A DNA stretch of 64,000 nucleotides, taken from assembly GCA_039925145.1 (NCBI GenBank), contig JBDSZL010000004.1, forward strand, positions 66,799 to 130,798. The letters are read 5' to 3'. The first letter of the stretch is position 1, and each line of letters starts with the position of its first letter. The notes under the pieces are model-generated. The model made no database searches. It was given only the letters and a program-made list of their open reading frames with translations, and had not been told where the DNA came from. Made by a program: the position numbers and the translations under genes. This stretch comes from JBDSZL01 sp039925145 (lineage in GTDB: Bacteria; Acidobacteriota; Vicinamibacteria; Vicinamibacterales; SCN-69-37). Shown here one piece after another: positions 9,062-18,362 of the stretch.

Positions 9062-10780
9062 TCAGTTCATCACAAACGAATACAGCGCGTCGCCGACGGC
9101 GACGAGCACGTACTGATGACCGTCGAGCATGTAGGTTTCGGGCGCGTTCGTCGGATTACCGATGCGCGCGTGCCAGAGCGGCTTGCCGTTTGTCGCGTCG
9201 AACGACACGAAGTTGCCGGCGCCATCGCCCGTGAAGAGGATCTTACCCGCCGTAGCGAGCACGCCGATGCCGCTGCCCCCCGCGCTGGCGTACTGATGCC
9301 GCCACACAACCTTACCGGTCTTGTAGTCGATGGCGGTCAGGTTGCTCGGCAGCCCTCCGACAGCGACTCGCAGCTTGCCGCCAAGCCCCATTGACCCTCG
9401 AGGATCGGGATCGGTCAGATAGAGCATGTTGAAGCCGTTGTCTTCGGTCACGTAGAACAGGCCCGTATCCGGTGAGTACGCCGGCGGCTGCCAGTTGACG
9501 ACGCCGCCCTCGGGAGGCGAGACCAGCGCACCGGGAATCGTCGCTTCTTTTTCCGGGTTGGGCTCGGGCGCGCCATTGGGACGCATCGAGGCGGCCCAGT
9601 TCGTGGTCGTGCCGAACTTGCTGCTCGCGACGAGCTTGCCGTTGGTGCGATCCAGCGTAAAGAAGTAGCCGTTCCGTGAGGCGGTCGACACGAGCTTACG
9701 CGGCTGCCCGTTGATGACCCCGTCGATCAGGATCGGCGTCTGCGCCGAATCCCAGTCGTGCGTGTCGTGCGGCGATGTCTGGTAGTACCACGCCATCTTG
9801 CCCGTGTCGACGTTCACCGCCACGATCGAACACGTGAACAGGTTGTCGCCCTTGCGTCCCGCGCCCGTGTAGCCCGGCGTCGGGTTGCCCGTGCCGAAGA
9901 TGTACAGGTGCGTCTCGGGATCGTACGAGCCGGGGATCCAGACCTGTCCGCCGCCATGCCGCGCGGCGTCGAGGCTGGGCCACGTATCGAGACCCGGGTC
10001 GCCGGCGTTCATCGGCACCGTGTAGAACTTCCACTGGAGTTTGCCCGTCTCCGGGTCGAACGACTGCAGGAAGCCGGGCATGTCCGAGTCGTTCCCGGTG
10101 CCCACCAGCAGGTGGTCGCCCACGACGATGGGGGCTGGCGTCGAGAAGTACTGTTCTTCGAATGAGGCGAGAGGAACGTGCCAGCGCTCCTTGCCGGTCT
10201 TTGCGTCGAGCGACACGAGGTAGTCGTCGGGCGTCTCGAAGTAGAGGTTGTTGTGCCAGAGCGCGGGCCCACGACTTCCAATGTGCGTGGAACCGCGCGT
10301 CTTCCAGAAGTAGTGCCAGATCTCGCGCCCATCGCGCGCGTCGATGGCCCAGGCGTTGTCGGGAGCCGTGGCGTAGAGGATGCCATCGACCTGGAGGATG
10401 GCGCCCTTGAGCGACGCTCCGCCGATGCCGAAGTCGGCCGTGCCTTCGCCGCCGATGATCATCGGCGTTCCGCCGCCACCGCCCGCTCCTCCGCGCCCGC
10501 CGCCGCGGCCTCCTCCGCCGGCCGCGCCTGCACCGCCCGCCGGACCCGCACCGCCGCTGACGCGTCCGATCCAGGCGAGTGCCAGGCCCTTGACCGTGCT
10601 CTGATTCGCCTGGGTCAACGCGCTATATCGTCGCCCGGTGTAGTCGCCCGAGTAGGTCGGCCATGAATCGGCGAGCGGCTCGAGCAGGGTAGCCGGGTCG
10701 AGACCCCCTTGCCCCTGCCCTGCCAGAATTGCGGGAGCCAGAACCAATGACGTCGTGAGCAGCAGCTTCTTGAGTGTCAT
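9062..10780 (-). CDS. PQQ-dependent alcohol dehydrogenase-type quinoprotein
   Basis: 572 aa with a signal peptide (MTLKKLLLTTSLVLAPAILAG). It has the PQQ beta-propeller pattern: SWPTYSGDYTGRRYSALTQ at the start, then repeated W-motif blades (AWAIDARDGREIWHYFW, SLDAKTGKERWHVPL, SFDPETGKLQWKFYTVP, AVNVDTGKMAWYYQTSPHDTHDWD). A Gly-rich low-complexity insert (about residues 78-105) interrupts the first blades. The enzyme would be periplasmic and oxidise an alcohol or sugar, passing electrons to a cytochrome c. Its ATG overlaps the stop of the upstream cytochrome c gene (ATGA), so the two probably form one system. The substrate is unknown. Confidence 0.85.
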   Translation of the reverse strand: MTLKKLLLTTSLVLAPAILAGQGQGGLDPATLLEPLADSWPTYSGDYTGRRYSALTQANQSTVKGLALAWIGRVSGGAGPAGGAGAAGGGGRGGGRGGAGGGGGTPMIIGGEGTADFGIGGASLKGAILQVDGILYATAPDNAWAIDARDGREIWHYFWKTRGSTHIGSRGPALWHNNLYFETPDDYLVSLDAKTGKERWHVPLASFEEQYFSTPAPIVVGDHLLVGTGNDSDMPGFLQSFDPETGKLQWKFYTVPMNAGDPGLDTWPSLDAARHGGGQVWIPGSYDPETHLYIFGTGNPTPGYTGAGRKGDNLFTCSIVAVNVDTGKMAWYYQTSPHDTHDWDSAQTPILIDGVINGQPRKLVSTASRNGYFFTLDRTNGKLVASSKFGTTTNWAASMRPNGAPEPNPEKEATIPGALVSPPEGGVVNWQPPAYSPDTGLFYVTEDNGFNMLYLTDPDPRGSMGLGGKLRVAVGGLPSNLTAIDYKTGKVVWRHQYASAGGSGIGVLATAGKILFTGDGAGNFVSFDATNGKPLWHARIGNPTNAPETYMLDGHQYVLVAVGDALYSFVMN

Positions 10781-11733
10781 TTCAGGGTCACCAGGTAGGC
10801 AGTAACGTCGTGGATGTCTTTGTCGGTGTAGACCGCGAGCAGCTTGCGGTGCCCTTCCATCGGGTCGTGCACTTCGACCTTGGGCACGTCACCGTCGCGA
10901 TTGAATGTGCGCATGGTGCCGTCGGCCAGACCGACCACGACCTGAAAGTCATCGACGCGAACGAGCCGCCCGTCGACTTTCGGTCCGGCCGCGGGCGTTA
11001 CGGTGACTGTGACCGGTGTGCCGCCTCCGCGTCCGCCACCTCCGCGGCCACCGCCTCCGCCAACCGACCCCGAGATCCAGCCGTTCTGTAGGTCGGTGGG
11101 GCTCGCGGCCTTCGAGCCGATGGCGCGCAGGTCCCCGGTGGCTGAATGACACGAGCTGCACTTGGATGTGAAATATGCCTGGCCGGCGGCCGCGTTGCCA
11201 ACCAGGATGTTCAGCACCACGGGCGGCCCGGCCGGCGGCGCGCCCTGCCCGCGCGCACTCGCGACCACGCTGTGGATGTACTCGGCGATGGCGAGCACGT
11301 CGGCGTCTGGCAGGTTGATGGCCGCCATGCCGCCAGGGCCCGATCGACTGCCGTGCACGATTGGGAGGATGAGCTCGCCTGCCTGATCTTTGAGCACGGT
11401 GTCGGAGCGAAGCAGATTTGGACCGCCTTCATCTCCGCCGCGCAAATCGGTTCCGTGGCAGCTCACGCAGCTGATGCCGAACAGCACCTTGCCGCGTGCG
11501 ATCAGCGTCGGGTCGCCCTGTGGCCGCTGCTGGGCAGGAAATGTGGCCGGACCCCCGGCGGCGCGCCCGCGTCCCTGCGCGGCTGGCGCCTGTGCACCCG
11601 CCGCACCAGGCGCCTGAGCCGGAGGCGGATTTGGGGCGGGTGCCTGGGGAGGGGCCTGTGCCGTCACGTGCACGGCGACCATGAGCGTAAGTCCCGCGAC
11701 AACCGCCGGGACCAGACGTGTCTTGAACTGCAT
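10777..11733 (-). CDS. Di-haem-motif cytochrome c, partner of the PQQ-dehydrogenase
   Basis: 318 aa. The start at 11733 is chosen because a signal peptide follows at once (MQFKTRLVPAVVAGLTLMVAVHVTAQA) and GAGGTGAAG lies upstream. A Pro/Ala linker follows, then a haem-binding CxxCH (CVSCHGTDLRGGD) and a second one (CSSCHSATGD). Each implies one covalently bound haem c. A Gly/Arg-rich insert (GGGGGRGGGGRGGG) sits before the last 75 residues, which end KDIHDVTAYLVTLK. Periplasmic electron carrier; the overlap with the dehydrogenase suggests it is the immediate electron acceptor. Confidence 0.85.
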   Translation of the reverse strand: MQFKTRLVPAVVAGLTLMVAVHVTAQAPPQAPAPNPPPAQAPGAAGAQAPAAQGRGRAAGGPATFPAQQRPQGDPTLIARGKVLFGISCVSCHGTDLRGGDEGGPNLLRSDTVLKDQAGELILPIVHGSRSGPGGMAAINLPDADVLAIAEYIHSVVASARGQGAPPAGPPVVLNILVGNAAAGQAYFTSKCSSCHSATGDLRAIGSKAASPTDLQNGWISGSVGGGGGRGGGGRGGGTPVTVTVTPAAGPKVDGRLVRVDDFQVVVGLADGTMRTFNRDGDVPKVEVHDPMEGHRKLLAVYTDKDIHDVTAYLVTLK

Positions 11734-11950
11734 CTTCACCTCGACGTGGACAATGGCGAACCTGGCTCGCGTGGACCCGGCGGTCCTCCGATAGACCGAC
11801 CGCGCCACCAAAAAATGCCCTGCCAACCAGATTGAGTAACCGGCCCATCATAGTGCGGCTCGGGCTGGGGTCGCTCGTTTCAGCCGTCCGCGTGGCAATC
11901 TGGCCGCCGGGCCGGTCGAACAGCAGGCAATTCCGATAGAGTAGACCGTC

Positions 11951-12673
11951 GTGACCGACAACGTGCAGACAGCAGTCGTAACTGGCGCCGGCAGCGGCGT
12001 TGGCCGGGCGGTGGCGCTCAAGTTCGCAGCCGAAGGCTGGCGTGTCGCGCTCGTCGGCCGTCGCGAGGAGGCGCTCGAGGAGACGCGCGGGCTGATGCCG
12101 CCCGAAGCGGCCGCTCGCGCGCTGTGCGTGGGTTGCGACCTTCGCGACGGCGCGGCGGTGGACGTCATGGCGGCGACCGTGCTCGAGGCGTTCCACTACG
12201 TCGACGTCCTCGTCAACTCCGCGGGGACCAATGTGCCGCGTCGCAGCTTCGACGTGCTGTCGCGCGAAGACTGGCACGACGTGCTTGCCACGAACCTCCA
12301 CGGCGCGTTCTACTGCGTCAAAGCGTTTCTACCCTCGATGCGCGCCCGTGCCACTGGCACTGTCGTCAACATCAACTCCGACGCGGGCAAGATCGCCCGC
12401 GATCTTGCTGGTGTGGCCTATGTGACCTCGAAGTTCGGATTGGCGGGCCTGGCGCAGTCGCTGAACGCCGAGGAACGGGCGCACGGGATTCGCGCCTGCT
12501 CCATTTTTCCCCGCGACGTGAACACGCCGCTGCTCGACAAGCGGCCGCAGCCGCCTCCCGCCGAGGCGCGCGCGCGCATGATTCAGCCCGAAGATATGGC
12601 GGAGTGTGTGTGGCTGGCGGCGACCATGCCGTCGCGCGCCATCGTCGAAGAGATCTTCATCTCATCGCGGTGA
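11951..12673 (+). CDS. Short-chain dehydrogenase/reductase
   Basis: 240 aa, GTG start at 11951. It has the Rossmann motif TGAGSGVG (residues 11-18), NSAG near residue 89, and the catalytic YVTSK (Tyr and Lys four apart), with a Ser in the preceding strand (NINSDAG). This is a classical cytoplasmic NAD(P)-dependent SDR. The substrate is not evident. Oddly, the C-terminus is short and ends soon after the substrate loop. It is divergent from the cytochrome c operon across about 215 bp in which I see no clear promoter. Confidence 0.85.
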   Translation: MTDNVQTAVVTGAGSGVGRAVALKFAAEGWRVALVGRREEALEETRGLMPPEAAARALCVGCDLRDGAAVDVMAATVLEAFHYVDVLVNSAGTNVPRRSFDVLSREDWHDVLATNLHGAFYCVKAFLPSMRARATGTVVNINSDAGKIARDLAGVAYVTSKFGLAGLAQSLNAEERAHGIRACSIFPRDVNTPLLDKRPQPPPAEARARMIQPEDMAECVWLAATMPSRAIVEEIFISSR

Positions 12674-12744
12674 ATGCCCGCGCTGGCAACGCCTGCGGCG
12701 TGCGAGCCCCAGCACGTAGGCCCCGCCCGTGGCCGACGTGCCGG

Positions 12745-13875
12745 TCAGCGGTATTGCATCACGGCGATCGTCACGTCGTCACTTGGCGGCGCCGATCCAC
12801 AGAACTCCTTGACCGTGGCGAACAGCTGGGCGAGCAGATCGGCCGGAGGCGCGAAGCGGTGGCCTTCCGCGCACTGGAGCAGGCGCTCGATCCCGAAGTC
12901 GTCGCCGTCGGGGGCCACGGCATCGGTGACGCCGTCGCTGAACGCCACCAGTGAATCGCCCGACTCGAGTAGCACGGTCTCTTCGGGAAAGGCAGCGTCT
13001 GAAAAGACGCCCAGCATCGGGCCGCCTTCGGTGAGCCGGACGATGCCTTTACGTGAGAGCAGTAGCGGGGGATTGTGACCCGCGTTCGAGTAGGTAAAGC
13101 GTCCGCCAGGGGCCAGCACGCCGTAGGCGAGCGTGGCAAATCGCGGCTCGATGCCGCGCCCGCAGAGCGCCAGGTTCACCCGGGTCAGCACCGCGCTGGG
13201 TCCGCCCCCTTCATTGGCCACGATGGAAAACATGCCCTGCAGCATCGCGGCGACCAGCGCGGCTGCCGGGCCCTTGCCGGATACGTCGCCGACGGCGATA
13301 CCTAGCTCGCCGGTCGGCAAGTCGAGGTACTCGAGGAAGTCGCCGCCGATCGCGCGGCACGGCAGCGACGATCCCACGACCTCGAAGAACGGCCCTGCAT
13401 GTTCGGTGCGGCAGAGCAGCGTGTGTTGCACGATGGCGGCGAGCGCCATCTCCCGCTCCATGCGGGCCTTTTCGAGCCGCTCGAGCACGCCTCCGAAATC
13501 GTAGACCCGTTGTTCGTACACAATGAGGCCCTCGCGAACGGTGAACAGTCGCGCGGCCTGATAGGCAATCTGCTGACCGGTCGGCGGCATGCCGAACAGC
13601 TCCACACGATGCGTTCCCGTCACGGTGCTGAACTCAGCGGCGCGCTCGCCCTCCGACAGAAACAGGGCGTCGCTCATCACGATCGAGTAATCGGGGAACA
13701 TCGCAAACAGACGGTCGAACGATCGGCCGATGGCCGCCCTGCCCGTGACGGTGTTGAACATCGGGCTGACGAGCACGGCGTCTTCGGCGTACATCTCGAT
13801 CAGGGCCGGCACATCGTGCCGGTTCAGGGCCGCCGTGTGGCGTCCGAGCACCAGCCTGATCTCATGGCCTGTCAT
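12745..13875 (-). CDS. SnoaL-like domain fused to SpoIIE-type PP2C phosphatase
   Basis: 376 aa from the ATG at 13875; a GTG at 13914 would add 13 residues and neither has a good ribosome-binding site. Residues 1-135 form a SnoaL/ketosteroid-isomerase-like cone (HTAALNRHDVPALIEMYAEDAVLVSP, then TGRAAIGRSF). A short helix (ERLEKARMEREMALAAIVQHTLL) leads into a SpoIIE/PP2C_SIG phosphatase with Asp metal ligands in AIGGDFLEYLDL, VGDVSGKGPAAALVAAM, FSDGVTDAV and SDDVTIAV. Such phosphatases act on anti-sigma antagonists or other phosphoproteins. The SnoaL part is probably a small-molecule sensor here rather than an enzyme. Confidence 0.85.
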   Translation of the reverse strand: MTGHEIRLVLGRHTAALNRHDVPALIEMYAEDAVLVSPMFNTVTGRAAIGRSFDRLFAMFPDYSIVMSDALFLSEGERAAEFSTVTGTHRVELFGMPPTGQQIAYQAARLFTVREGLIVYEQRVYDFGGVLERLEKARMEREMALAAIVQHTLLCRTEHAGPFFEVVGSSLPCRAIGGDFLEYLDLPTGELGIAVGDVSGKGPAAALVAAMLQGMFSIVANEGGGPSAVLTRVNLALCGRGIEPRFATLAYGVLAPGGRFTYSNAGHNPPLLLSRKGIVRLTEGGPMLGVFSDAAFPEETVLLESGDSLVAFSDGVTDAVAPDGDDFGIERLLQCAEGHRFAPPADLLAQLFATVKEFCGSAPPSDDVTIAVMQYR

Positions 13876-14032
13876 AGGTGTCGCGATCTTACAGGCGTTC
13901 GGATGCGCGAGCACGCGTCACCCGCTACCCGCGTGGCCAGGCCGCGTTTTTCCTATGACACAATCACGCGGCATGACACGCACCTGGCCAAGCCCGTCGA
14001 TGAACGACAACTGAACGAGGCGATCGCGGTCG

Positions 14033-15280
14033 TCACCGGAAGAAGATCAGGGTGACGATGGCGAAGACAGGCAGCAGGACGCAGCTGCTGTAGAGCATGT
14101 ATCCGCCGAAGCCCGGCATTCGCACCCCGCGACTCTCCGCGATCGATCGGACCATGAAGTTTGGACCGTTGCCGATATACGTGTTGGCCCCCATGAACAC
14201 CGCCCCAAGGCTGATGGCCTCGAGCACGGCGTGGGGCACCTGCGCCACTTCGGCCGCCAGTCCCTGACCCTGTCCGAGCGCCAGGAATGTCAGGTAGGTG
14301 GGCGCGTTGTCGAGAAACGACGACAGGGCACCTGTGGCCCAGAAGAACTGCCACGGCTCGCGAACCCCGAGCGCTGTGCCATGCACCCGCAGCAAGTCGA
14401 GCGCCGGGATCATGGTGGCGAAAATCCCGAGGAAGATCACCGCGACCTCGAGGATGGGGTGAAACGAGAAGTGGTTCGCGGTTCGCACCGATTGCGGCGT
14501 CCGGAGATACGACACCACGGAGAGTCCCACCATCGTGAGCTCTCGCCACGGACCACTGAGAAAAGCCGCGGCGGCCACAATCCCGCCGAGCAGGAACAGG
14601 TTCTCTGCGCCACGGATGCTGATTGGCTCCACCGACGCCTTGTCGGCTCGGATGCGCGGCGGCTGCTCGCTCGCGTACGCGCGCAGATCCCAGACGAAGT
14701 AGACCGCCAGCAGCAGACCGCTGGTGAAGAGCCACATCGGCAGGAGCCGGAACGTCCAGGTGAACGGCACGCCCTGCAGATAGCCGAGGAACAACGGCGG
14801 GTCTCCGAGCGGCGTCAGGCAGCCGCCGATGTTGGAGACCAGAAAGATGAAGAAGACGACGGTGTGCACGACATGCCGCCGCTCGCTGTTGGTGTGCAGC
14901 AACGGCCTGATGAGCAGCATCGACGCGCCAGTCGTGCCGATGAACGACGCGACGAGGGCGCCGAGCGCGAGAAATCCTGTGTTGACCAGAGGGGTTGCCT
15001 CGAGGTCGCCATCCATCAGCACACCGCCGGAAATCACGAACAGACTCCCGAGCAGCACCATGAACGACACGTAGTCCTCGGCCGTGTGCGCGATCGCGCC
15101 AGGAGCGTGCTGCGCGTACAGCCAGAGCACGGGAATACCGAGCACGGCCGACACGGCCAGCTTGTGGAGGTTCGATTCCCAGAAATGTGGGAGGACCAGG
15201 GGGATCACCGCGATGCCGAGCAGCAACGCGGCAAAGGGCAGGACCCAGGTGGTCGAAGGCAGAAAGACTGCGTGTTCCAC
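14033..15280 (-). CDS. Na+/H+ antiporter, NhaD/citrate-transporter (IT) superfamily
   Basis: 415 aa, GTG start at 15280. Strongly hydrophobic with about ten membrane segments. Family-like features are SFIGTTGASMLLIRPLL in the first half, SNIGGCLTPLGDPPLFLGYL (the GDPP loop typical of NhaD-type antiporters), and a matching second-half motif (SSFLDNAPTYLTFLALG and ANTYIGNGPNFMVRSIA). It would exchange Na+ for H+ in the inner membrane. It begins 51 bp after the end of the peptide ABC operon on the same strand and may be its last gene. Confidence 0.85.
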   Translation of the reverse strand: MEHAVFLPSTTWVLPFAALLLGIAVIPLVLPHFWESNLHKLAVSAVLGIPVLWLYAQHAPGAIAHTAEDYVSFMVLLGSLFVISGGVLMDGDLEATPLVNTGFLALGALVASFIGTTGASMLLIRPLLHTNSERRHVVHTVVFFIFLVSNIGGCLTPLGDPPLFLGYLQGVPFTWTFRLLPMWLFTSGLLLAVYFVWDLRAYASEQPPRIRADKASVEPISIRGAENLFLLGGIVAAAAFLSGPWRELTMVGLSVVSYLRTPQSVRTANHFSFHPILEVAVIFLGIFATMIPALDLLRVHGTALGVREPWQFFWATGALSSFLDNAPTYLTFLALGQGQGLAAEVAQVPHAVLEAISLGAVFMGANTYIGNGPNFMVRSIAESRGVRMPGFGGYMLYSSCVLLPVFAIVTLIFFR

Positions 15281-15330
15281 GCCCGGATTAAATCACGATC
15301 GCGGACGGCCGGCCGGCGTCGGCGGCGATG

Positions 15331-16377
15331 TCAGGTACCGCCAGCAGCGGGGTTCCCGCGCAGCTCGGCGAAGTGACAGGCCGACGGATGCGGATCGGCC
15401 GGGCGCGCCACGAGCGCCGGCTCGTCACGCGCGCACTGATCCTGCGCTTTCCAGCATCGCGTGCGAAAGCGGCATCCCGAGGGCGGGTTGACCGGCGACG
15501 GCACGTCGCCCTGGAGGCGGATGATGTCGCGCTGACCGCGCGCGTCCGGGTCCGGAACGGGGACCGCGGAGAGCAGCGCCTGCGTGTAGGGGTGTGTCGG
15601 ACGCCGATAGATCTCGTCTTCGGTTCCGACTTCAACGAACTTACCGAGATACATCACCGCGACGCGATCGGAGATGTGACGCACGACGGAAAGATCGTGT
15701 GCGATGAAGATGTAGGACAGGGCTAACTCGTCCTGCAGCCGTTCGAGCAGATTGATGACCTGCCCCTGGATGGAGACGTCGAGGGCGGACACCGGCTCGT
15801 CGCACACGATCACCGCGGGCTTGAGCGCGATCGCCCGCGCGATGCCGATGCGCTGACGCTGCCCGCCCGAGAATTGATGCGGATAGCGGTTGATGTGTTC
15901 GGGACTCAGGCCGACCATTTCGAGCAACTCGCGCACGCGCGTTCGCCGCGTGCCTCGCGGCGCCACCTCGGGGTGAATGTCGAAGGGCTCGCCGATGATG
16001 TCGCCGACGGTCATGCGCGGATTGAGGGACGAGTACGGATCCTGCATCACCAGTTGCAGGTTGCGTCGCAGCCGGCGAAGCTCAGGACCGGAGACCTGGT
16101 GGATGTCGCGTCCGTCCAGCATGACTCGGCCGCCTGTCGGGGTCTCCAATCGCACCAGCAGCCGCGCGAGCGTTGATTTGCCGCAGCCCGATTCACCGAC
16201 GATGCCAAGCGTCTCGCCGCGCCGCAGGTCGAAGCTCACGCCATCGACGGCCTTGACGGCGCCTGTCTGCCTGCGGAACAGGATGCCAGTGCTCATCGCG
16301 AAGTGCTTCACCAGATTCTCGACCTGCAGGAAGCTCTCGCCCAGCACCCGTGGGCTTGCCGCGTCAGAGCGAGCCAT
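15331..16377 (-). CDS. Oligopeptide/dipeptide ABC transporter ATPase (OppF/DppF type)
   Basis: 348 aa. Walker A GESGCGKST, ABC signature FSGGQRQRIGIARAIAL, and Walker B VIVCDEPVSALD are all intact. The C-terminal extension (RRPTHPYTQALLSAVPVPDP and a Cys-containing CRFRTRCWKAQDQCARDEP) is characteristic of Opp/Dpp ATPases, where the cysteines can hold an iron-sulphur cluster. It overlaps the preceding ATPase by 14 bp and is the last of the five ABC genes. It powers import of peptides (or similar nitrogen compounds) with the other ATPase. Confidence 0.93.
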   Translation of the reverse strand: MARSDAASPRVLGESFLQVENLVKHFAMSTGILFRRQTGAVKAVDGVSFDLRRGETLGIVGESGCGKSTLARLLVRLETPTGGRVMLDGRDIHQVSGPELRRLRRNLQLVMQDPYSSLNPRMTVGDIIGEPFDIHPEVAPRGTRRTRVRELLEMVGLSPEHINRYPHQFSGGQRQRIGIARAIALKPAVIVCDEPVSALDVSIQGQVINLLERLQDELALSYIFIAHDLSVVRHISDRVAVMYLGKFVEVGTEDEIYRRPTHPYTQALLSAVPVPDPDARGQRDIIRLQGDVPSPVNPPSGCRFRTRCWKAQDQCARDEPALVARPADPHPSACHFAELRGNPAAGGT

Positions 16378-17398
16378 CGAGAACCTCGCGTGCGAAGTGA
16401 CACGCGCTCGACCGGCCGTCGCCCAGCGCCAGGGATGGCGGGACGGTCGTCGTACAGACGGGTTGCGCGTACGGGCAGCGCGGGTGGAACGGGCAGCCCG
16501 GTGGAATGCGGAGCAGGTTCGGAGGCAGGCCCTTGATGGTCTTCAGTTGCTGACCGCGTTGATCGATCCGCGGAATGGATTGCAGGAGCGCCTCGGTGTA
16601 CGGATGGGCGGGCGCTCGATAGAGATCGTGGACCGAGGCGTGTTCGACAATGCGTCCGGCGTACATCACGGCAATACGGTCGGCCACGCTCGCCACCACG
16701 CCGAGGTCGTGCGTGATGAGCAGGACGGCGAGGCTGGCGGTGCGGCGAAGCTCGGCCAGCAGATCCATGATCTGCGCCTGCACGGTGACGTCGAGGGCCG
16801 TGGTCGGCTCATCGGCAATCAGGACGCGCGGGTTGAGGGCCAGCGCCATGGCGATCATGACGCGCTGTCGCATGCCTCCCGAAAACTGATGCGGGTAGTC
16901 GTGGACCCGCGCCGCCGCCGCCGGAATATGCACGAGCTCCATCAGCTCGACGGCGCGCGCGAGCGCGTCGCGCCGCGAGAGGCCCTCGCGCGTACGGAGC
17001 GTCTCCGAGATCTGCCATCCCACCGGAAACACTGGATTCAGTGACGACAGCGCGTCCTGGAAGATCATCGCGATGTGCTTGCCGCGCACCCCCCGCTGGT
17101 CGGCGGTCGTCATCTGGAGCAGGTCGATGCCCTGGTACCTGATGCTGCCCGAGCGCACGAACGCGGGCGGCGTGTCGAGGATGCCCATAATGGCCTGGGC
17201 GGTCACTGACTTGCCGGAGCCCGATTCTCCCAGCACGGCCAGTGTCTCGCCAGGGTCGAGATACAGCGACACACCGTTGAGGACGCGGGCGACGCCGTCG
17301 CGCGTGCGGAACTCGACACAGAGATCGGAGACGTCCAGCAGGTGCGCGGCTGGGGTGAGCGGCGGCGGGGCGAGGCGGCTTCTCGACGCGTCTGTCAT
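16364..17398 (-). CDS. Oligopeptide/dipeptide ABC transporter ATPase (OppD/DppD type)
   Basis: 344 aa from the ATG at 17398, 7 bp after the permease stop. Walker A GESGSGKSV, signature FSGGMRQRVMIAMALAL, and Walker B VLIADEPTTALD are present. The C-terminal peptide-transporter extension is clear (APAHPYTEALLQSIPRIDQ, then CPFHPRCPYAQPVC). It forms a heterodimer with the next gene's product. Confidence 0.93.
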   Translation of the reverse strand: MTDASRSRLAPPPLTPAAHLLDVSDLCVEFRTRDGVARVLNGVSLYLDPGETLAVLGESGSGKSVTAQAIMGILDTPPAFVRSGSIRYQGIDLLQMTTADQRGVRGKHIAMIFQDALSSLNPVFPVGWQISETLRTREGLSRRDALARAVELMELVHIPAAAARVHDYPHQFSGGMRQRVMIAMALALNPRVLIADEPTTALDVTVQAQIMDLLAELRRTASLAVLLITHDLGVVASVADRIAVMYAGRIVEHASVHDLYRAPAHPYTEALLQSIPRIDQRGQQLKTIKGLPPNLLRIPPGCPFHPRCPYAQPVCTTTVPPSLALGDGRSSACHFAREVLDGSL

Positions 17399-17405
17399 GG
17401 CGCGC

Positions 17406-18362
17406 TCATCGCAGGCGCGGATCGAATGCTTCGCGCACGGCATCGCCGAGCATGATGAAGGCCAGCACCGTCAGGCTGAGGAACCCGGCAGGAAACAGAA
17501 GCGGATGGGACGCCTGCCGAATCCAGCGCTGCGCCTCGGCGATATCCGCGCCCCAGGAGATGGTGTTCCTTGCGCCGACGCCGAGGAACGACAGCGTGGC
17601 TTCTGCCGAGATGAAGATACCGAGCGAGATCACGAGCACCACGATGGTGGGAGCGATGGCGTTCGGGAGGATATGCCGCAGCATCAGCCGGGCGTTCCCC
17701 GCGCCGAGCACGCGTGCCGCCTGCACATAGTCCTGCTGGCGGGCCGTGATGACCGACGATCGGATGACCCGTGCAGCCGGAGGCCACCCGAGCAGTCCCA
17801 GCGCCAGCACGACCGGCCAGATGCCCAGTTCCCTCGCGGCGAGCGCTCGTGCGACCACGACCGTGCCGAGCAGCAGCGGCAGGCCGAGCACGATGTCGGT
17901 AAAGCGTGCGAACACCGCATCCACCCAGCCGCCGTAGAAGCCGGCCAGCAGCCCGATCACGAGCGCCACGACACCCGACAACACCATCGAGGCCACGCCC
18001 ACCAGCACCGAGGCGCGCGCACCGTAGATCGTGCGGGCGAACACGTCGCAGCCCTGCTTGTCGAACCCGAACCAGTGACCGGAGCTCGGCCCCGCAAGCG
18101 AGTCGCGCAACGAGCATTCGGCGGTGCGGGCGTTCACCGCACTGAACCATTGAGGAGCCACGGCGATCATCATCATCAGAACCGCAATGGTTATCGATAT
18201 CCAGAACACCGGGCTCCGTCGCAGGTCGTCCCATGCATCGTCGGACAGACTGCGCGCCGTGATGGCCGCCGGGAAGGCCTCGGCCGCGATCGCGACGTGC
18301 CCATCCGGTCCGGTCTGGGCCTCAGGCACGGTCGAGCCGTTTGCCTCGCGCGGTTCACTCAT
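17406..18362 (-). CDS. Oligopeptide/dipeptide ABC transporter permease (OppC/DppC type)
   Basis: 318 aa. It has a cytoplasmic N-tail, one membrane segment (FWISITIAVLMMMIAVAP), a periplasmic loop with the family motif HWFGFDKQGCDVFARTIYGAR, then five more membrane segments. The EAA loop for ATPase contact is visible (VQAARVLGAGNARLMLRHILPNAIAP). The start overlaps the upstream permease gene by 8 bp. Confidence 0.93.
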   Translation of the reverse strand: MSEPREANGSTVPEAQTGPDGHVAIAAEAFPAAITARSLSDDAWDDLRRSPVFWISITIAVLMMMIAVAPQWFSAVNARTAECSLRDSLAGPSSGHWFGFDKQGCDVFARTIYGARASVLVGVASMVLSGVVALVIGLLAGFYGGWVDAVFARFTDIVLGLPLLLGTVVVARALAARELGIWPVVLALGLLGWPPAARVIRSSVITARQQDYVQAARVLGAGNARLMLRHILPNAIAPTIVVLVISLGIFISAEATLSFLGVGARNTISWGADIAEAQRWIRQASHPLLFPAGFLSLTVLAFIMLGDAVREAFDPRLR

